Translations under genes and position numbers: made by a program | The notes under the pieces: generated by a model | What the model was told of the DNA's origin: nothing | Seen by the model: only the letters and a program-made list of their open reading frames with translations | Databases searched by the model: none | Part shown: in pieces, positions 22,301 to 34,490 of the stretch | Position numbering within the stretch: the first letter of the stretch is position 1 | How the letters are laid out: every line of letters begins with the position of its first letter | DNA from: Phytoseiulus persimilis | Taxonomy: Eukaryota > Arthropoda > Arachnida > Mesostigmata > Phytoseiidae | Direction of reading: 5' to 3' | Length of the DNA stretch: 64,000 nucleotides | Assembly: GCA_037576195.1 (NCBI GenBank) | Contig: CM075103.1 | Location: 19,282,001-19,346,000 of the forward strand

Positions 22301-24929
22301 TTCTTTCGCAGTGAGACCGAGCGAGTGTTCACTACAACACCGTCGCACGGGACGATAATAGCTTCGCGCGCGCGCTTGCTTGCAGGCACGAACACGACAA
22401 CGATAATGAGATTTCAGATTGGCCCACCTTAGACGTTGCGGCCCTGAGGGACAAAGTGGTTGGGGCGACGCTCCGGGCCCCGGGGGCAACTCGAACTGAA
22501 TGAGGAGGGGGCCGTGGAAAGGGGTAGAGGGAGCCGTCAAGAGCCCTCCACGCGGACGAGGTACTCTGTTCTAATTATTCTTCGTAAGAGGATTTTAGAT
22601 TAAGCTAATTAATATAACGACGATGACGAACTGCCTCCGGAACAATACTCGATTATTCCGACAATAGAGTCAAGTTAGCGGAGACTACGCAGGCGGAAAA
22701 TTGGAGAACGGGAGGGAGTCAAAACTGTCACTCCATTAGCCTGCAACGATTTTTGTGGCAGACCGGACGCGCGAACTGAGGAGGTTGAACAGCTTCCCCG
22801 TCCCAATCTACTGATCCGGTGTCGATTCCTCGGATTTCTCGCCAACGGTCTCGATTTCCTCGTCAACCCCCGATAACGTTCAGACAATGGACGTCTCTGT
22901 CTACCGTCGTTCCGTATTCAATGGACGTCGCCGACTCGGACGGTCTTCCTGAGCCTACAGTTTTTCAAGTTCTGAGAAGGTGGGAGATCATTAAATTTAA
23001 CGGATCGCTATCCTGAAGTGTTAAGCCGTCCATTGTCGTCCAAGATGAGGATCCCCACGATGATGTCGACGACGGTGGCCTAATCAAAATCGAGGAGCCG
23101 CGCGGCTAGAATAGCTTTCTGAAGTAGAGAATGGACACGCCGGCGCTTTCAGAGACTTGAGTGCGACCCCATATCCTCTTGGCCATGGACGCAGGCGAGC
23201 TCCTTCGTCTCGCATTCACAAGTGATTCTCCATGGTTGAAGTGCCTCCCATAGTGTCCAACCACCAACTTCCCACCGGAAGCAGAGCTTACCAGATTCCC
23301 TTTCGGAAAACCGTTCGAAAAATAGCGCGTTTCACCGTATCTCAGTCAGGATGAGCCCTCTCATCATAAATGTTGTGGCGACGGAGCATTCGCTTGCACG
23401 AGATGATGGTCAAGCGGCCGACGCGTTCAGGCGCCGGGGTATATCCCTCAGAGAACCCAAATCGGGAATATAAATTCAATCACGATCAACGGAACCCGCT
23501 TCACTCTGTGGTTTTTTCGCTGCTCCGATTTCCACTTCGGTTCATAACAACTTCCGTCCGGTACCCGTTCTAAGTGCGATCGTTTTTCGAAGAAGATGGA
23601 CGGGAAAGATCGAGGAGACAGCAGCAGCGATGACGTCGCGGACGGGGGAATATTTCAAAGTTATCGGCGCGTGTTCAGTAGATTCAGAGCGGGCCTAGAC
23701 ACACGAGGAGATGGGCTTCGCCTTGTTCCTTGGTTCAGCCCTGCTCATGTCCGTGTGGGGACATTTGCGCTCGACCAAGCACACCACACGGCAGATATGC
23801 CATTCCTCTTCAATCCTCCGTAGCGTCGGTTCCATTCTCCTGAAGGGACCCTGGAAATATGGAAAGAGGAGGGAAGGAGCCGGCTGTGGTCTGTTGATGA
23901 TATCCGGATATTTGCGTTTATTCTCCGGTTTTGAATGCAACTGCTCACAGGTCACCTCTGTGCTCCAACAGGTTCATTCCGACTCTTCCAATCTTCATCA
24001 AGACTGGAATTCCGGGCTCAGTCACGGTAGTCTAGAGCACGGAGACCCATCTTTGAATTCGTATTCGGATCCATGTGATGGAATCCGCATCTCCATCGGC
24101 TACAGGTGGAGCTGGACGTTCATCTCAGCATATTGGCTGCGAAAATTCGCAGCGTGATCTCGTTTCTTAGCAGAATATTCAAACGCGCCGTGAATCCACA
24201 GCAAATAGTGTGCACAGGACAAAGGTAGAATGTATCCCGTCAGGCAACTCGCCTGAGTAGTCCGCTCATGTTCCGTCGGAAACGAACATGCCGATGTGAA
24301 ATGTACTGGCAGCGAGAGAAATAAAGGGCACACATCCCAACCAGTTGCGCTGTCATCAACTGCTCGCCCCATCGATTCGTGGCATGCTCACGGCCGATCG
24401 CTTTCATTCTCTGTTATTCTTCCGGAAAAAGGTTCTATCGTTGTCACGAAACTTCGGATTAGAGTCGGTTTGCGGCTTCCAGGGAAATTGAAGCGGAATT
24501 TCATCGTCCGAATTGTTCCAGTTATCGAAAACTAAGACTCTCGGAAATGCCGCGAAAATTCGGAAATTTTTCAGCCCTGGCTATAAGGAGGCAGCCGGGG
24601 AGGCGGAATGTTATGCCACGCCAGAGGACCGACTCTTTTTTGTTTCCATCGGTGTCTTTTTGAATGGGCGAACATTCGAGTCTCGGCAGTTTTGAAACTT
24701 CCGATTCCCGCCCGAGGCGGTACATATTCCAGATGCGCCACTGGATATCCGCGAGTTCGAGCTCAGGGACTGTCGACTGGTCGTTTCGACAAGACGTTCC
24801 CCCCAACCTCCGCGGCAAGCTGTCGGAGAGACCTTTCTCTTTGCCCATCGGAGCGCACCTCTTGTCGTTAGGAATCCTCGCCGTCCCTAGGGGAGCCCGA
24901 GAGGGGAATCCAATACATGTCACCACTAT
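16347..24929. other. no confident gene
   Basis: I see chance-length open frames on both strands and no recognisable domain. Around 16951-16986 a 7-bp perfect stem (CCTATGC/GCATAGG) with partial extension forms a small hairpin. Pyrimidine-rich stretches occur near 20250-20345. AT-rich islands lie near 18890 and 22590. Confidence 0.5.
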
Positions 24930-25395
24930 TATCTTTCTTCCCATGCCGTCCCCTTTACCCCTGCGTTATTTCTCCTCGTTCTCTCCTCGTCGCTCTCTCC
25001 CCATCTATTTCTCGCGCCGTTTCTGGATCATTCGTCGCCCCCGCTCTTCCAGGCCCTTGTCCAGTGCTAATATTTTGCTGCTCCTCAACTCAATTCCTAC
25101 TCTTCCGAGCTCTCCTCCTTTCTTGCCGCTCTCATTCTCATTTTTTCCCCGACCTCCTTCCCTTCCCGTCCTCATTCCTCTCCCTCCTTGCTTTGTGCTT
25201 CCCCCTTTTTCGCCCCATGTTTCCGTCACATCTTCCCCAATCGTTCTACCGTGTTCCTTCCCGCCCGCTCTGTTTTTCTCTCTCATCTTCAGCTCTCCCG
25301 GAACTCCACTCCTGTCTCCCCTTTCATCCATCCTCTGAGCCCGGTCCCTTCCGGAAAGTCCCTCCAAGAATCTCCTCTCCCATGAGTTCCTCCCC
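24930..25395 (+). other. polypyrimidine-rich tract of about 450 bp
   Basis: The plus strand is dominated by C and T (clusters such as CTCCTCGTTCTCTCCTCGTC) with very few AG or GA steps. This keeps all three plus frames nearly free of stops, so the 224- and 176-codon frames here are artefacts of composition. The minus strand is correspondingly purine-rich. It may form H-DNA or act as a splicing-factor sink; neither is shown. Confidence 0.75.
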
Positions 25396-25570
25396 CATCC
25401 TCCGATGTTTGCTGAACGCGAAACCAAGAAGGAATGACGTCGATTAATTTCGTCAGCGGTTCTCTTTTCTCGATAGCCGTCGTGGCGTTGTCCTTTTTCC
25501 TCCAGACGGCGAAAGGAGTAGGGGACAGGCAGACTGCACGGAGGCTGGCAGCCACGGGAAGCGGGTGGAG

Positions 25571-25584
25571 AGGGGGGGGAGGGG
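25571..25584 (+). other. G-run
   Basis: A run of G interrupted by one A (AGGGGGGGGAGGGG) next to the pyrimidine tract; local strand asymmetry reverses here. Confidence 0.6.
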
Positions 25585-26520
25585 CTCCCGTCAGGACATT
25601 TTCAATATGATCACCGTCCACTTCGCCGAAGACGATGTTCACTCCATACGTCGTTCCCACAGCCGCTGCCGTCGCCTTATTCGTGTGCTGGCTCTCCTCC
25701 CGGCATGGTCGCTTCCCCATTTTCTCCGTAATTTGTCTGGTCGCACCGCCAACATAGGTCCGATGCCATAATTTCTCACTCAGTCCATCAAATATCGTTC
25801 AGCCTATCAGCATCCTGTAAAATCACCAAGGAAACCGCTTCATTGAATTTTGAAGAGACACAGAGGAATCCGGTTTCGACCGAGATGGGCTCCGCTGTGG
25901 ATTACTTCCCACACTTTTTTCGAGTGGGGAGTCGAGCCGAGCCGTGTATACGTCCGATTCTCTGTGAGGTCACCAAAATCCGAGGGGAAAATTCGGATGG
26001 TTGAGATCCTTGGCAGATGACGTCAAGGGCGTCTCGATATGACTTGATCCGATCCTTTCTCGGAGGGACTTTCGGAGATACGACCTGGAGAATAGGGGAG
26101 GACGTCTACGGAGAGAAACTGTGGTCAGGAATCGGGGAGAGCTACGGAAAAACGGGATACGATGAATGATAGAATGATTTCGGATTTGATGGGTCAGGTG
26201 AACGATGCGCTGCAAACTTTCATATCAACCTCAGTGTTGAAATCGATCTGGTCAACGAACCAGATTCGAGGAACGTTCATCGGGTGGAGGAGCAGACGCG
26301 TTCGGTAAAATATCCGAAGCTCCTCGAAATCAAACCATTAGGAATACATCCTCTTTTCGGTAGAATAAACCTGGGTGGCCTCGTTTCCTGACATCGATTC
26401 GTAGATGGAGTTACAGAGAATCGTTTGAGTGGAACCTCGTGGTACAGTGCGTAATTATTTTTCGGAGACTAACACAAACGACTGCGGGATGGATGACTTC
26501 GTCCTCGAATTTCACTCCTA
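25585..26520. other. no gene seen downstream of the bHLH gene
   Basis: Only short open frames on either strand. It lies just beyond the presumed poly(A) site of the minus-strand bHLH gene. Confidence 0.5.
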
Positions 26521-26524
26521 GAAT

Positions 26525-26530
26525 TTTATT
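26525..26530 (-). promoter_or_regulatory. poly(A) signal AATAAA of the bHLH gene
   Basis: A canonical AATAAA lies on the minus strand 173 bases beyond the TGA of the bHLH gene. It gives a plausible 3' UTR of roughly 200 bases and supports the tiny third exon as the real end of the coding region. No transcript evidence is available. Confidence 0.5.
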
Positions 26531-26703
26531 GGAGGTGAATGTGCTCCTTCCTTCTCACACGACGAAGTTTCCGTCCCCGTCTCGAGATTGGATAACATTT
26601 AAAGATGGGGATGACTTTCCACAATCCCCGCAGACTGCTCTCAGAGCCCCGTGGACGGAGTGCGTCGATCGCTGGGTCATTTGCTCGTTGGCTCCGGCGG
26701 TCT

Positions 26704-29022
26704 TCACATTGAATCCTCACCCTGCAGTAGCAGACAGTATCGCTTTGCCCCGGATTCTCGCATATTTGAGCAATTTCAATGCTCCTAGAAGTGTTCAAAT
26801 CTAAAAAAAGTCCCTACCTGTCGGATCCAGTAGGTTTTCTGTGCGCCCGAGGAAAACTGCGCGTTGGCTGCCTGGTTCCAAGCTGCGTTCGCCATCATGG
26901 CTCCGCCGGAGACAGCGTAGTAGCCCACTCCGCCGATAGCACCCATCGCTATTTCAGAGTTGTTCCCCTGATGTTCTGGCTCGTCAAGCAGTGTTTCCAA
27001 TTGACTGATGTATTTGATCGCCATTCTGAGGGACGATTCGTAGATTAGGCGGGGAAATACATATTTCCAGTCGGAGGGAAGAGCAGCCGCTGTGAGCCAA
27101 ATTGACAGAGCTGAAAGAGCCGCAGTTCCACAAGCCTCGTTCAGGGATAAAGATCCTAACAGCATCGCCGATTCTTTCCAGGTGAGATCCGATGCTGACC
27201 CGACAGAACGATTCTTGGATTCCACTTCGGGGAACGCTTTACGCTAGTGCTCGTATCATCGAACACTGATGAGGAGAAGGAAGGAAGAGAGCGAGCGAAA
27301 CAGTAGATCAATTTCTGCAATAAGGTCATGGGAGAGGACGCGATGGATCTTGAGTGAAAAGGCGACTCGGAAGTAGACATCATATTCCGTAGTACGGAGT
27401 ACAGCGATTGAATTTCCGTACCGGGGCGGCGAAAATGAATTTCCGTACCAGGAAGTACGGAAATTGAATTGCCATACTGGTCCGGTACGGAAATTCAATT
27501 GCCGTACTCCGTACTACGGAAAATGATGTCTACTCGGAAGAGGCCGAGTGATGGCAAACTTTCAGGAGTCCTACTTCGTGATAACCTTTCTCAATTCAGA
27601 GAGAAGGCTGCCTCCGGGATGAATCATGGTCCGTTCAATTCAAATGCATTGACGAATTTGATCAAATACTGTCAGGGCCGACGACTTTGGGCATATTCCA
27701 TGGATCCGTTCATTCACCCATTCATGTGGATTCATGGTGCTCGGAAATGGATAATGTGAGAGCTTCGGAGCTCTTGTCGAGACTGATATCCCTCCCTAGA
27801 CGGGTCCCCCTCACAAAGATTCACCGCGCTCGGGGAACTGCTGAGGTTAAGCATCCGAAACACTTCCAAAGCATGATGGGAAACTGCATTTCGCGTTCGA
27901 AGTATCGAAGAAAAAATTCAAGTCTGACAATCGCCTTCCACCTCGCGACCCACGTTTCACACAGAGCCCTCCCTTCCCTCCTCCATTCCCCACCTCCCTG
28001 AGAACGTAGGGTACTTTTCATGGAGTAGTGGATTGAAAGTCACATTGAATGCTGAGGGATTTTCACCGTTATCGGGCCGGAAGGTGATCAGTAGGAAGCG
28101 TTGAGTCAATCAAGAGTCGATGCTATCGACTCACATCGTATGAACCACAAAACCTTTTACTACTAGGCAAACAAAAAAGAGAGCGTGTGGGTGGGAGGAT
28201 GCGGAGAAGTGAGAGAAAAGGGAAGCCGTCTTAAATGAAGATGTATAAAAGGGGGAGATTTACTGTGCTTTTACGAGGGGAGTACACGGACGAATATAGC
28301 GAAAAAGAGTTGACAGGGGTGACACTTGGAGGGAACAGAAAATCACCGCAGAGGGGGGCGGAAGGACGAAGAGTGGACGCGATAGTTCGATTCGCCATGA
28401 AACAGGAATTGGAATCGATAGTTTGTTGTTGGGGCAAACGGTTGAGGGGAGAGGGAGGAGAGGACGGAAGGCAAGGGTGAATGGGAGGGGGTGATCAATA
28501 GAGAATGGAGGGAGTTAGAGTCAATGGAGACGCCATCGCGAACGGGGGTTGAGGAGGAGGGGGCACCAGCAGGGACGCTATGAGGAGGGGGATCTCACCT
28601 CACAGGTGAGATAACATGCAGGATAATAAACTCAAGCGAGACCTTGTTGTCCTCCTAGACGGCGGGGCCCGGACAGGGGACGACAAGCTGAGAGTAAGAG
28701 GCTTGTGAACTGTGAATACTAAGATCTGGGCGCCCGGCAGAGCTTGCAGAGCTCGAAGCACCGTGCATCGGGAGATACGCGGTGGAAGGGAGACTCACCG
28801 TAACGACTCGATTTTTGAGAACTTCTTTCCCGGTGGCTTGCAGTATGGCAGCTTTTCTCTGAGGAGGTCGAATGCTCGATTCATGTCCTTCATTCGACTT
28901 CGCTCCCGGTCACAGGCATTCCTTTTCTGTTCTTCTCTGGTCAGCGAGTTGTATTCTGGAACAGTATCGACTCCCCTCATTCTCACGCTTAGAATAACCT
29001 CTGGCTTCCTGGGACCTGACAT
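26704..29022 (-). CDS. bHLH transcription factor, Sage/Mesp-like (3 coding exons)
   Basis: Coding exons on the minus strand are 29022-28799, 27025-26818 and 26721-26704; they join in one frame to 149 residues plus TGA. Exon 1 ends TTACG|GTGAGT, and exon 2 follows a CAG and completes the split Arg codon. Residues 33-88 are a full bHLH domain. The basic region has N35, E40, R41 and R43, the contacts expected for E-box DNA. Helix 1 is around [13 protein letters not shown], the loop is KPPGKK, and helix 2 is [20 protein letters not shown]. The intron falls inside helix 2 after Leu74, a common place in this superfamily. The tail is Gly/Ala/Asn-rich and ends YWIRQ plus GEDSM from the last exon. The MNRAFDLLR helix and GKKxSKIESLR junction match my recollection of arthropod Sage (salivary-gland bHLH, Mesp relatives), which dimerises with a class I partner in the nucleus. 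That family name is less sure than the domain. ATG at 29022 is the natural start. Intron 1 (1773 bp) carries a MITE. Confidence 0.9.
27366..27373. repeat. target-site duplication, left copy
   Basis: CTCGGAAG directly abuts the left end of the MITE; the identical octamer is at 27533-27540 on the right. Confidence 0.85.
27374..27532. mobile_element. 159-bp MITE with 8-bp target duplication
   Basis: The element begins TAGACATCAT and ends ATGATGTCTA. Its first and last roughly 49 bases are inverted copies of each other with three mismatches, and the middle holds further short palindromes around GGAAATT and GTACGG. Identical CTCGGAAG octamers flank it at 27366-27373 and 27533-27540. It has no coding capacity. 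The 8-bp duplication and short inverted-repeat body fit a non-autonomous DNA transposon, most likely mobilised by a hAT- or P-type transposase; the termini alone do not decide which. It sits in intron 1 of the bHLH gene, so it is spliced out of the mRNA. Confidence 0.88.
27533..27540. repeat. target-site duplication, right copy
   Basis: CTCGGAAG directly abuts the right end of the MITE and is identical to the left copy at 27366-27373. Confidence 0.85.
28160..28600 (+). other. purine-rich stretch in bHLH intron 1
   Basis: The plus strand is A/G-rich (GGGAGGGGGTG, GAGGAGGGGG and the like). In the sense of the minus-strand gene this is a C/T-rich intronic stretch. It holds an in-intron AATAAA on the plus strand at about 28624, with no apparent gene. 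Confidence 0.55.
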
Positions 29023-32000
29023 GGTTCGACTCGCGCGGATAGAGTCGCGCGAAGGGGCCTGACTTTTCCAAGCTCATCTTAGATCTCCCTGTACGGCGTT
29101 GGACACGCATTCAGATAAGGTCTCCTCCACGAGTCGAGCACCTATGAAGCTCGAGAGACTTTCTAGATTCCCGCCCGACTTGGTTCTCTTCCCTTTGCTC
29201 TGCTCCCCACGCTCGCTTTACCGTCTGCTTCAACCGCCCGTGAGGCGAGATGGAGTTTCCATGTTATTCTCCAGCTGACGATGTGTAGTCGCCCGAGCAG
29301 TTGCAACGCTCAAAAAAGTGATTCGTCTTCATGAAAGGAAGAGGAGGGTGTCGAGCGGGCAAAAGACACCGGGGAAGTTGGGTAAAGTCGCGAATTCAGA
29401 AGTAGGTTGGCCTCTACCGAGGGTCAGCGCTCGGGAAGCTCGGGCGGCTATCCTTCGGTTCGCGCAGTGCTCACCGAAGGTTCGAAATGATTTGTAGTCA
29501 TCCAACGATTCTTGAATGTGGAACAACTCCGGATGCTTTCTGGGAGAGTCCGTGATAGTTCCTCAACTACGAGCCGTTAAGTCCCCCTCGTGGCTCAGGA
29601 TCCAGTTCGTCACCGATTGAGGTGCGGGGAAGAGCACCAGCATCCTCGACAAGTCTCCATACAACACCGAGAGACAATTTCGAGAAGAAGAGAGAAACGA
29701 GATGGGACCGCACCAGCGGATAGGGCCACCGTCCATGAAGAGGAATACAACGTCACAGTTCCAAGGCACCATTCTGTCCCCCAACGCACGGTCTTGATGA
29801 CAGCAGGCGAACAGTGAAGGATTCAGCCAACCAAGCGAGTGAAAGATGCAATGACAAGTGCGCAAGGGAGCGAGAAACTAGACAAAATCGGATTCATGCT
29901 GTCAATCGTTGCGGCCCCGGTTGAGAGCTCCGGAAGATCTTGCGTCGCCCTCTATTGCTCTCTTGATGCCCTCGCCAACCACCCCCTCCTTCCCGCGCTC
30001 CGCCGATGCCTGCACGGAATCCTCGTCTCCTCCCCTTTTTCTATTCTTGCCCGCGCTTCGCAGCGAGGGACAGATGTCAATTTGTTACGAAATTGAGACA
30101 AATCAAACGAAATACCCAGCGCAGCACTGGCGATGATGCCGGTAGTGACGTGGAAGGGAACAACAACGTTCGTGGGCGACATAAGCGATATTGCAGTCCA
30201 GCGATGCATGCGGCGCGTTCTCGAAGCTCCTACTGAGCAGATTTCCGCTCGAGTCATTCGTTTCCTCTGTTTTGGCTGCGATGTTGACGCGGATATCCTT
30301 TATGTCAAGTCCAAGAATCAGTCAACAAAACGTAATAAGAGGTTGGGGAGCCGGGGCCGACTACCAACGGAGTCCCAGTCTTCGACTTCGATTCAGTTGG
30401 ATCATGATCCATGCGGACTTCTACCCCGGTGTGCGGAAAGAAGATTCTCGAGCGATTTTCGCGTAAAAAAATCCGAGCTGCGGGTGAGCAATCGGATTCA
30501 AGGTGAATCGCCGAACTTACCCACTCCGCCCGGACATACCGCCTCGTAGAAACGTAAAGTCTGACCGAGATAGTGAATCGACGAACGAAAAAGAGGGTGA
30601 GGGAGAACAGAAGGTTTGTCGAGGCCGAAAGCTTTCGAAGACCGGGTCCGCGGGAGGGCGATAGGGATGAAAGTTGTTTAAGCTCTTTTTGACTAGAGCC
30701 AAGATCGAAGTTCGATACTTCGGTCCGTGTTGCGTCCTGGCTCCACTTGACTCGAGAAAACTGTTGCCTGTCGCTTCCACCGCCTTCTCTCGCGTTTTCG
30801 TTGTCTCCTCTCCCCTTTCTGAACAACAAGCCTCAGCACCTCGCGTACCCGGCGATACGTCGTCGTTGTTGTCGGGGGCGAACCGACCGGCTATACAACT
30901 ACGGCTGCTTCCGAAGAAAGACCGAGAGAGGAAAAGATCGTCCTCGGGCACTCGAGGAAATCAAAAAGTCGATCGGAGAGATCGCGGAGCCTCGAGCCCA
31001 GACTCCGATCCAACCGAATCGAAAGCCAATTTTTTACATTATCGGCTGTCTCCCTTTTTTCTTCCTTTTTTCCTGTTTCTTCCTCCTTTCTCGTCGAGTA
31101 TGCGTACCCGCGAGCTCACCATACGACCGGCGAAACGTTATCCACAGCAGCTGTAACGACTTCGCCCGGTGCCGTAGGCCCGGTCCGCTCGACGCCGATT
31201 GCAATCGTCGGGGTCTGAACTCTCTTTTCTCGCGCATCTTTCCGCTCTCTCAATCGATTTGCCTATTTGCTTCTCCGCTCGGCGATTCCGTGCGCGGTCC
31301 ATTCGTTTATCTACTCATCTCCCCACTATTCCATTCGGCCGGCGAGCTGTGTATCCGAGTTAATCCCGCAGAGGTCTTCGTGAAGACATGGAAAGAGGGA
31401 GTACCCCGAAAGAGAGACCAGGACTGACAATGGTGCAATGGGAAGCGGAAGAAGAGTGGAGCAGGGGAAGAAGACCATTAACGCAAACTCGCCGTGGTAG
31501 TATATCCGTCTAAGTGATCGCGGAGTCAATATCCATCACCTCCCCGACGTTTGGCAATTCTCTTGTTTCCTTTCGGAACTTCTCCTCTGCTATCTAGTCG
31601 CGAAGCAGGTCCAACAATGTGAATCTTTGATTTTCCTTCTTACTTCACTCTCCGTTTGGTTCTGGATGCTCGACGAAAACGCTTCCCGTATCGATTCCGG
31701 GGTTCAGTCGCTCCGAACAACACGGAGCGCCGTTTTCGCGGAGGCGGAATCCACGCGCTGGGTGTGCGTCCGAGACGGAACTGGCGAAGGTTTCGAGAAC
31801 CGAATTCTCACGGACGTGTGCGCGCGCAAGGAACGACAGGATGCACTGGTATATAAATGAAGGAGTGCGGTCTCGAACGACGGAGACGCGTCCATTAACG
31901 AGGGAGTTTCACGAACCTCACGAGCAGGTTTTGAATACAAATTGCCTGATTCTCCTACGGTTGAGCAACACCAGAAATGAGAAGAAGACGAGACCGACGG

Positions 32001-34250
32001 GAACCACCTGGCTCTAGTTCTCTCTTATCTCCACATTTCGTTATTTTTCCCTCATTCCGTTCGTCCGCTCTTGCCCTTCCCCATCTCCTCACGTTAAGCC
32101 TCCACCACATCTCGTGAGGTTCAGACCCGGCCCACGGGCGAGCGGTCAGGTTTAGAGACTCTCCGAACGCAATTCGGTGATACTTTAAGATCTTGGCTCC
32201 TTCCAGTCAGCTGAGAGGGCCAACGCGCAAGAAGCGCCCGCTGAGCAAAGCATGGCAGCCGAAAGCTGAATCGTACAAAACAAAGTCAATGATTCCTGAG
32301 CTGGAGGAAGCTAGTCGCACGGACTCGGAATGATTTCCAGAGCAACCGTACTCGAGCTGTTCTCTGCAGAAGGGAGATTTATAAGGTGCAGCACGCCAAA
32401 CATTCAAAATGAAAATAGGAATTCCTCGCGATGGCCGCCATCTTTCTTTCATGGGAGCACGAAGACCGCTCCGGGATGAGAAATATAGAGGCTGGAAGAC
32501 GGACTCGAATGAGGGAAAAATGCCGCCAGGGCGAAGGGGGGCAATAGGAGGGGAGGGTTGCGGGGGAACGAATAATGAAGGACAAGGAGAAAAAAAAGGA
32601 AAGGCTTCGGGAATGAGGACGCTGGCCCGTATCGTCATCGCTGTAGACGAAAAGGCCGGCGGGAGGAGAACCGCCGCGTGATGGGGGTGCGAGTGGATGG
32701 CTCGAGAAGGAGGCGGAGAGAGTCAGGGTGAGAACCCCTGTAATTCCACGGGAGGGCGAATTTTTAAATTCCCTTCAAGGTGCGTGCGTGAGTGAGTGTC
32801 TGTGTGCGCGGAAGGAATGCAAAATTATAGAGTGCCGAGGCCACCGTTGCTGCCACCGCGGTGCCACCCCCAGACGATGGCAGCAGAGTCGACCGCTGCT
32901 GCTTCTTCTCCTCGACCGAGCGACGGGAGGCAATAGACGCCGAGTGCGAACGAGAGCGGTCGGGTCGAAGAGGAGGAAGCACTCAAAATGAAAGGAGGCA
33001 TTTCGCTTTGAGAGCGAACTAATGTCTTTATAACGTGGGCTCGGGACAAGGCGGGGGGAGAAAACGCAGAAACTTGACCGGAGCTTGGAGCTCGCCTGCC
33101 TGTTTCTCAGCGCCATTTCCGAACACCGCACTAGGGTGGTAAGGAGCAATGCAGTGGAAGGCGCGGCCAACACACGGGGTGGGAGTACGAACAAGTTGAG
33201 GTAGGCTCGAGCTCCACGGTTCCAACCGCAAGAATGTGAAATGGACCCGAAACTGAAGTCTCTCCGTGGCTTTGAGTCGCCATCCCTACATGCAGCGGCG
33301 AAACGACCCAACGTGCCGCCTTGGGAGGTCCGCCGTCCCTCGAGGTCCTTCCAAATCGACTTGACGAGCTTGTCACCTGTTTCCGAAGAGCTTGAGGAAC
33401 CAACGAGTGCTCAGGAATCAGCGATACTATTTCCGACAGCTTCAACCGCGAAGTCTTTGAATTCACTCTTGATATTCCTCTGCTGACTTATGCAATGTAT
33501 GCGTTCGTCAGGCAGTCTGTCCGTTCAATCAATCGCCGGCTAGCTAGTGAATTGGGCCCAGAAAGCTCACACACGGGGGGGAGCTGATGCCGAATAAGCA
33601 TTCGTCCAGCGGTCTCTCCAGCTGCTCAGTCCTAATAAGTCCTTGTTGGACGCAAGTCCGAGTTGGGCAGCAGGAGCGCCACTCGAGTGGGTTGTTGTTC
33701 GATTTTATGTCAAGATCAAGGCAAGGCGAACTCTGTCCTCTGCGGTTCGTTGTCCAGTTTACCAACTAACTTGCTTGCCGACCGAGCGAGTAACCTGCCG
33801 TCCCGCCGGGCCGAGCACTTATTGAGGAACGCGAGGCCCGACGGGATCGAACTGCTGTTCAAGCGGTGGTGTAGAAGGTGGGAGCAGTGGTCGGGGAAGG
33901 TGGTTCGCAGGAGGAGCTCGAGCAAACCCGAGCGGAATAACGAGGAGAAACAGAAGTAAGGATGGAAAGAGGGGAATAGCGACGAGCGACAAACTAATTG
34001 AACAGCTTGCTCCCACCCTGGAGCAGCTTCTCTGGCGTTGTCGTTGTCACATTTCGATCGAGTATTTTGCCTTGAAGTTCGAGGCGGCAGTCAGGAGCAC
34101 AGCGGTCGGGAGAACGGATATCAGCTGTGATATACCTGAGGCAAGAAGATCGGGTGGAATGGAATGATTGGGTCGAGAATGACGACGGGGTGATGTTCGA
34201 GAAGGAGGAAGATGTTAAGATTGAAAGAAAAATTGTTGAGGAACGGATTC
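29023..34250. other. upstream of the bHLH gene; no confident gene
   Basis: Contains the bHLH promoter (no TATA box seen near the ATG; a TTATCT GATA-type site lies upstream) and open frames in C/T-rich sequence up to 226 codons (plus 30747-31427). One possible minus-strand gene start is listed at 30425-30537. No domain recognised elsewhere. Confidence 0.45.
30425..30537 (-). CDS. possible 5' coding exons of an unrecognised gene
   Basis: On the minus strand ATG 30537 opens six codons (MSGRSG) ending at a GG|GTAAGT donor. A 43-bp putative intron ends CTCACCCGCAG, and the frame then continues SDFFTRKSLENLLSAHRG to a G|GTAGAAG donor at 30424. The joined frame is open, but the intron is very short and no downstream exon was identified. 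Confidence 0.2.
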
Positions 34251-34259
34251 ATCGTCAGG

Positions 34260-34490
34260 GTTTCCTCTCTTCTCCACCTGCAGCCTACCTTGATAATTCA
34301 CGCGATATCCTATCACCTTCTCTTGAATCTTCGCCTCTCGTCAAGTTTTCAGCAGCCTCAGCCCCCCCCCCCGTCCCTGCAGTTTCTCGCATTTTTCGTT
34401 TCCCCCTTCTCCGCTTTCCTCCTCGTTCTCTTCATCCCCCCCCCCCTCTTGCTCTCTCTTCTCGTTTTCTCTCATTTCGTTCAACTGAGA
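34260..34490 (+). other. pyrimidine-rich stretch with two poly-C runs
   Basis: C/T-rich sequence with uninterrupted C runs at 34362-34372 and 34436-34446. Open frames across it follow from composition. Confidence 0.7.

Noticed and set aside
24664..25447. Open plus frames of 224 and 176 codons
   Set aside because: They arise because the pyrimidine tract lacks the purines needed for stop codons; residues are almost only Ser, Pro, Leu and Phe.
30747..31427. Open plus frame of 226 codons with a hydrophobic segment
   Set aside because: Largely C/T-rich sequence with repetitive Ser/Arg/Pro and poly-Phe; no start context, splice or domain support.
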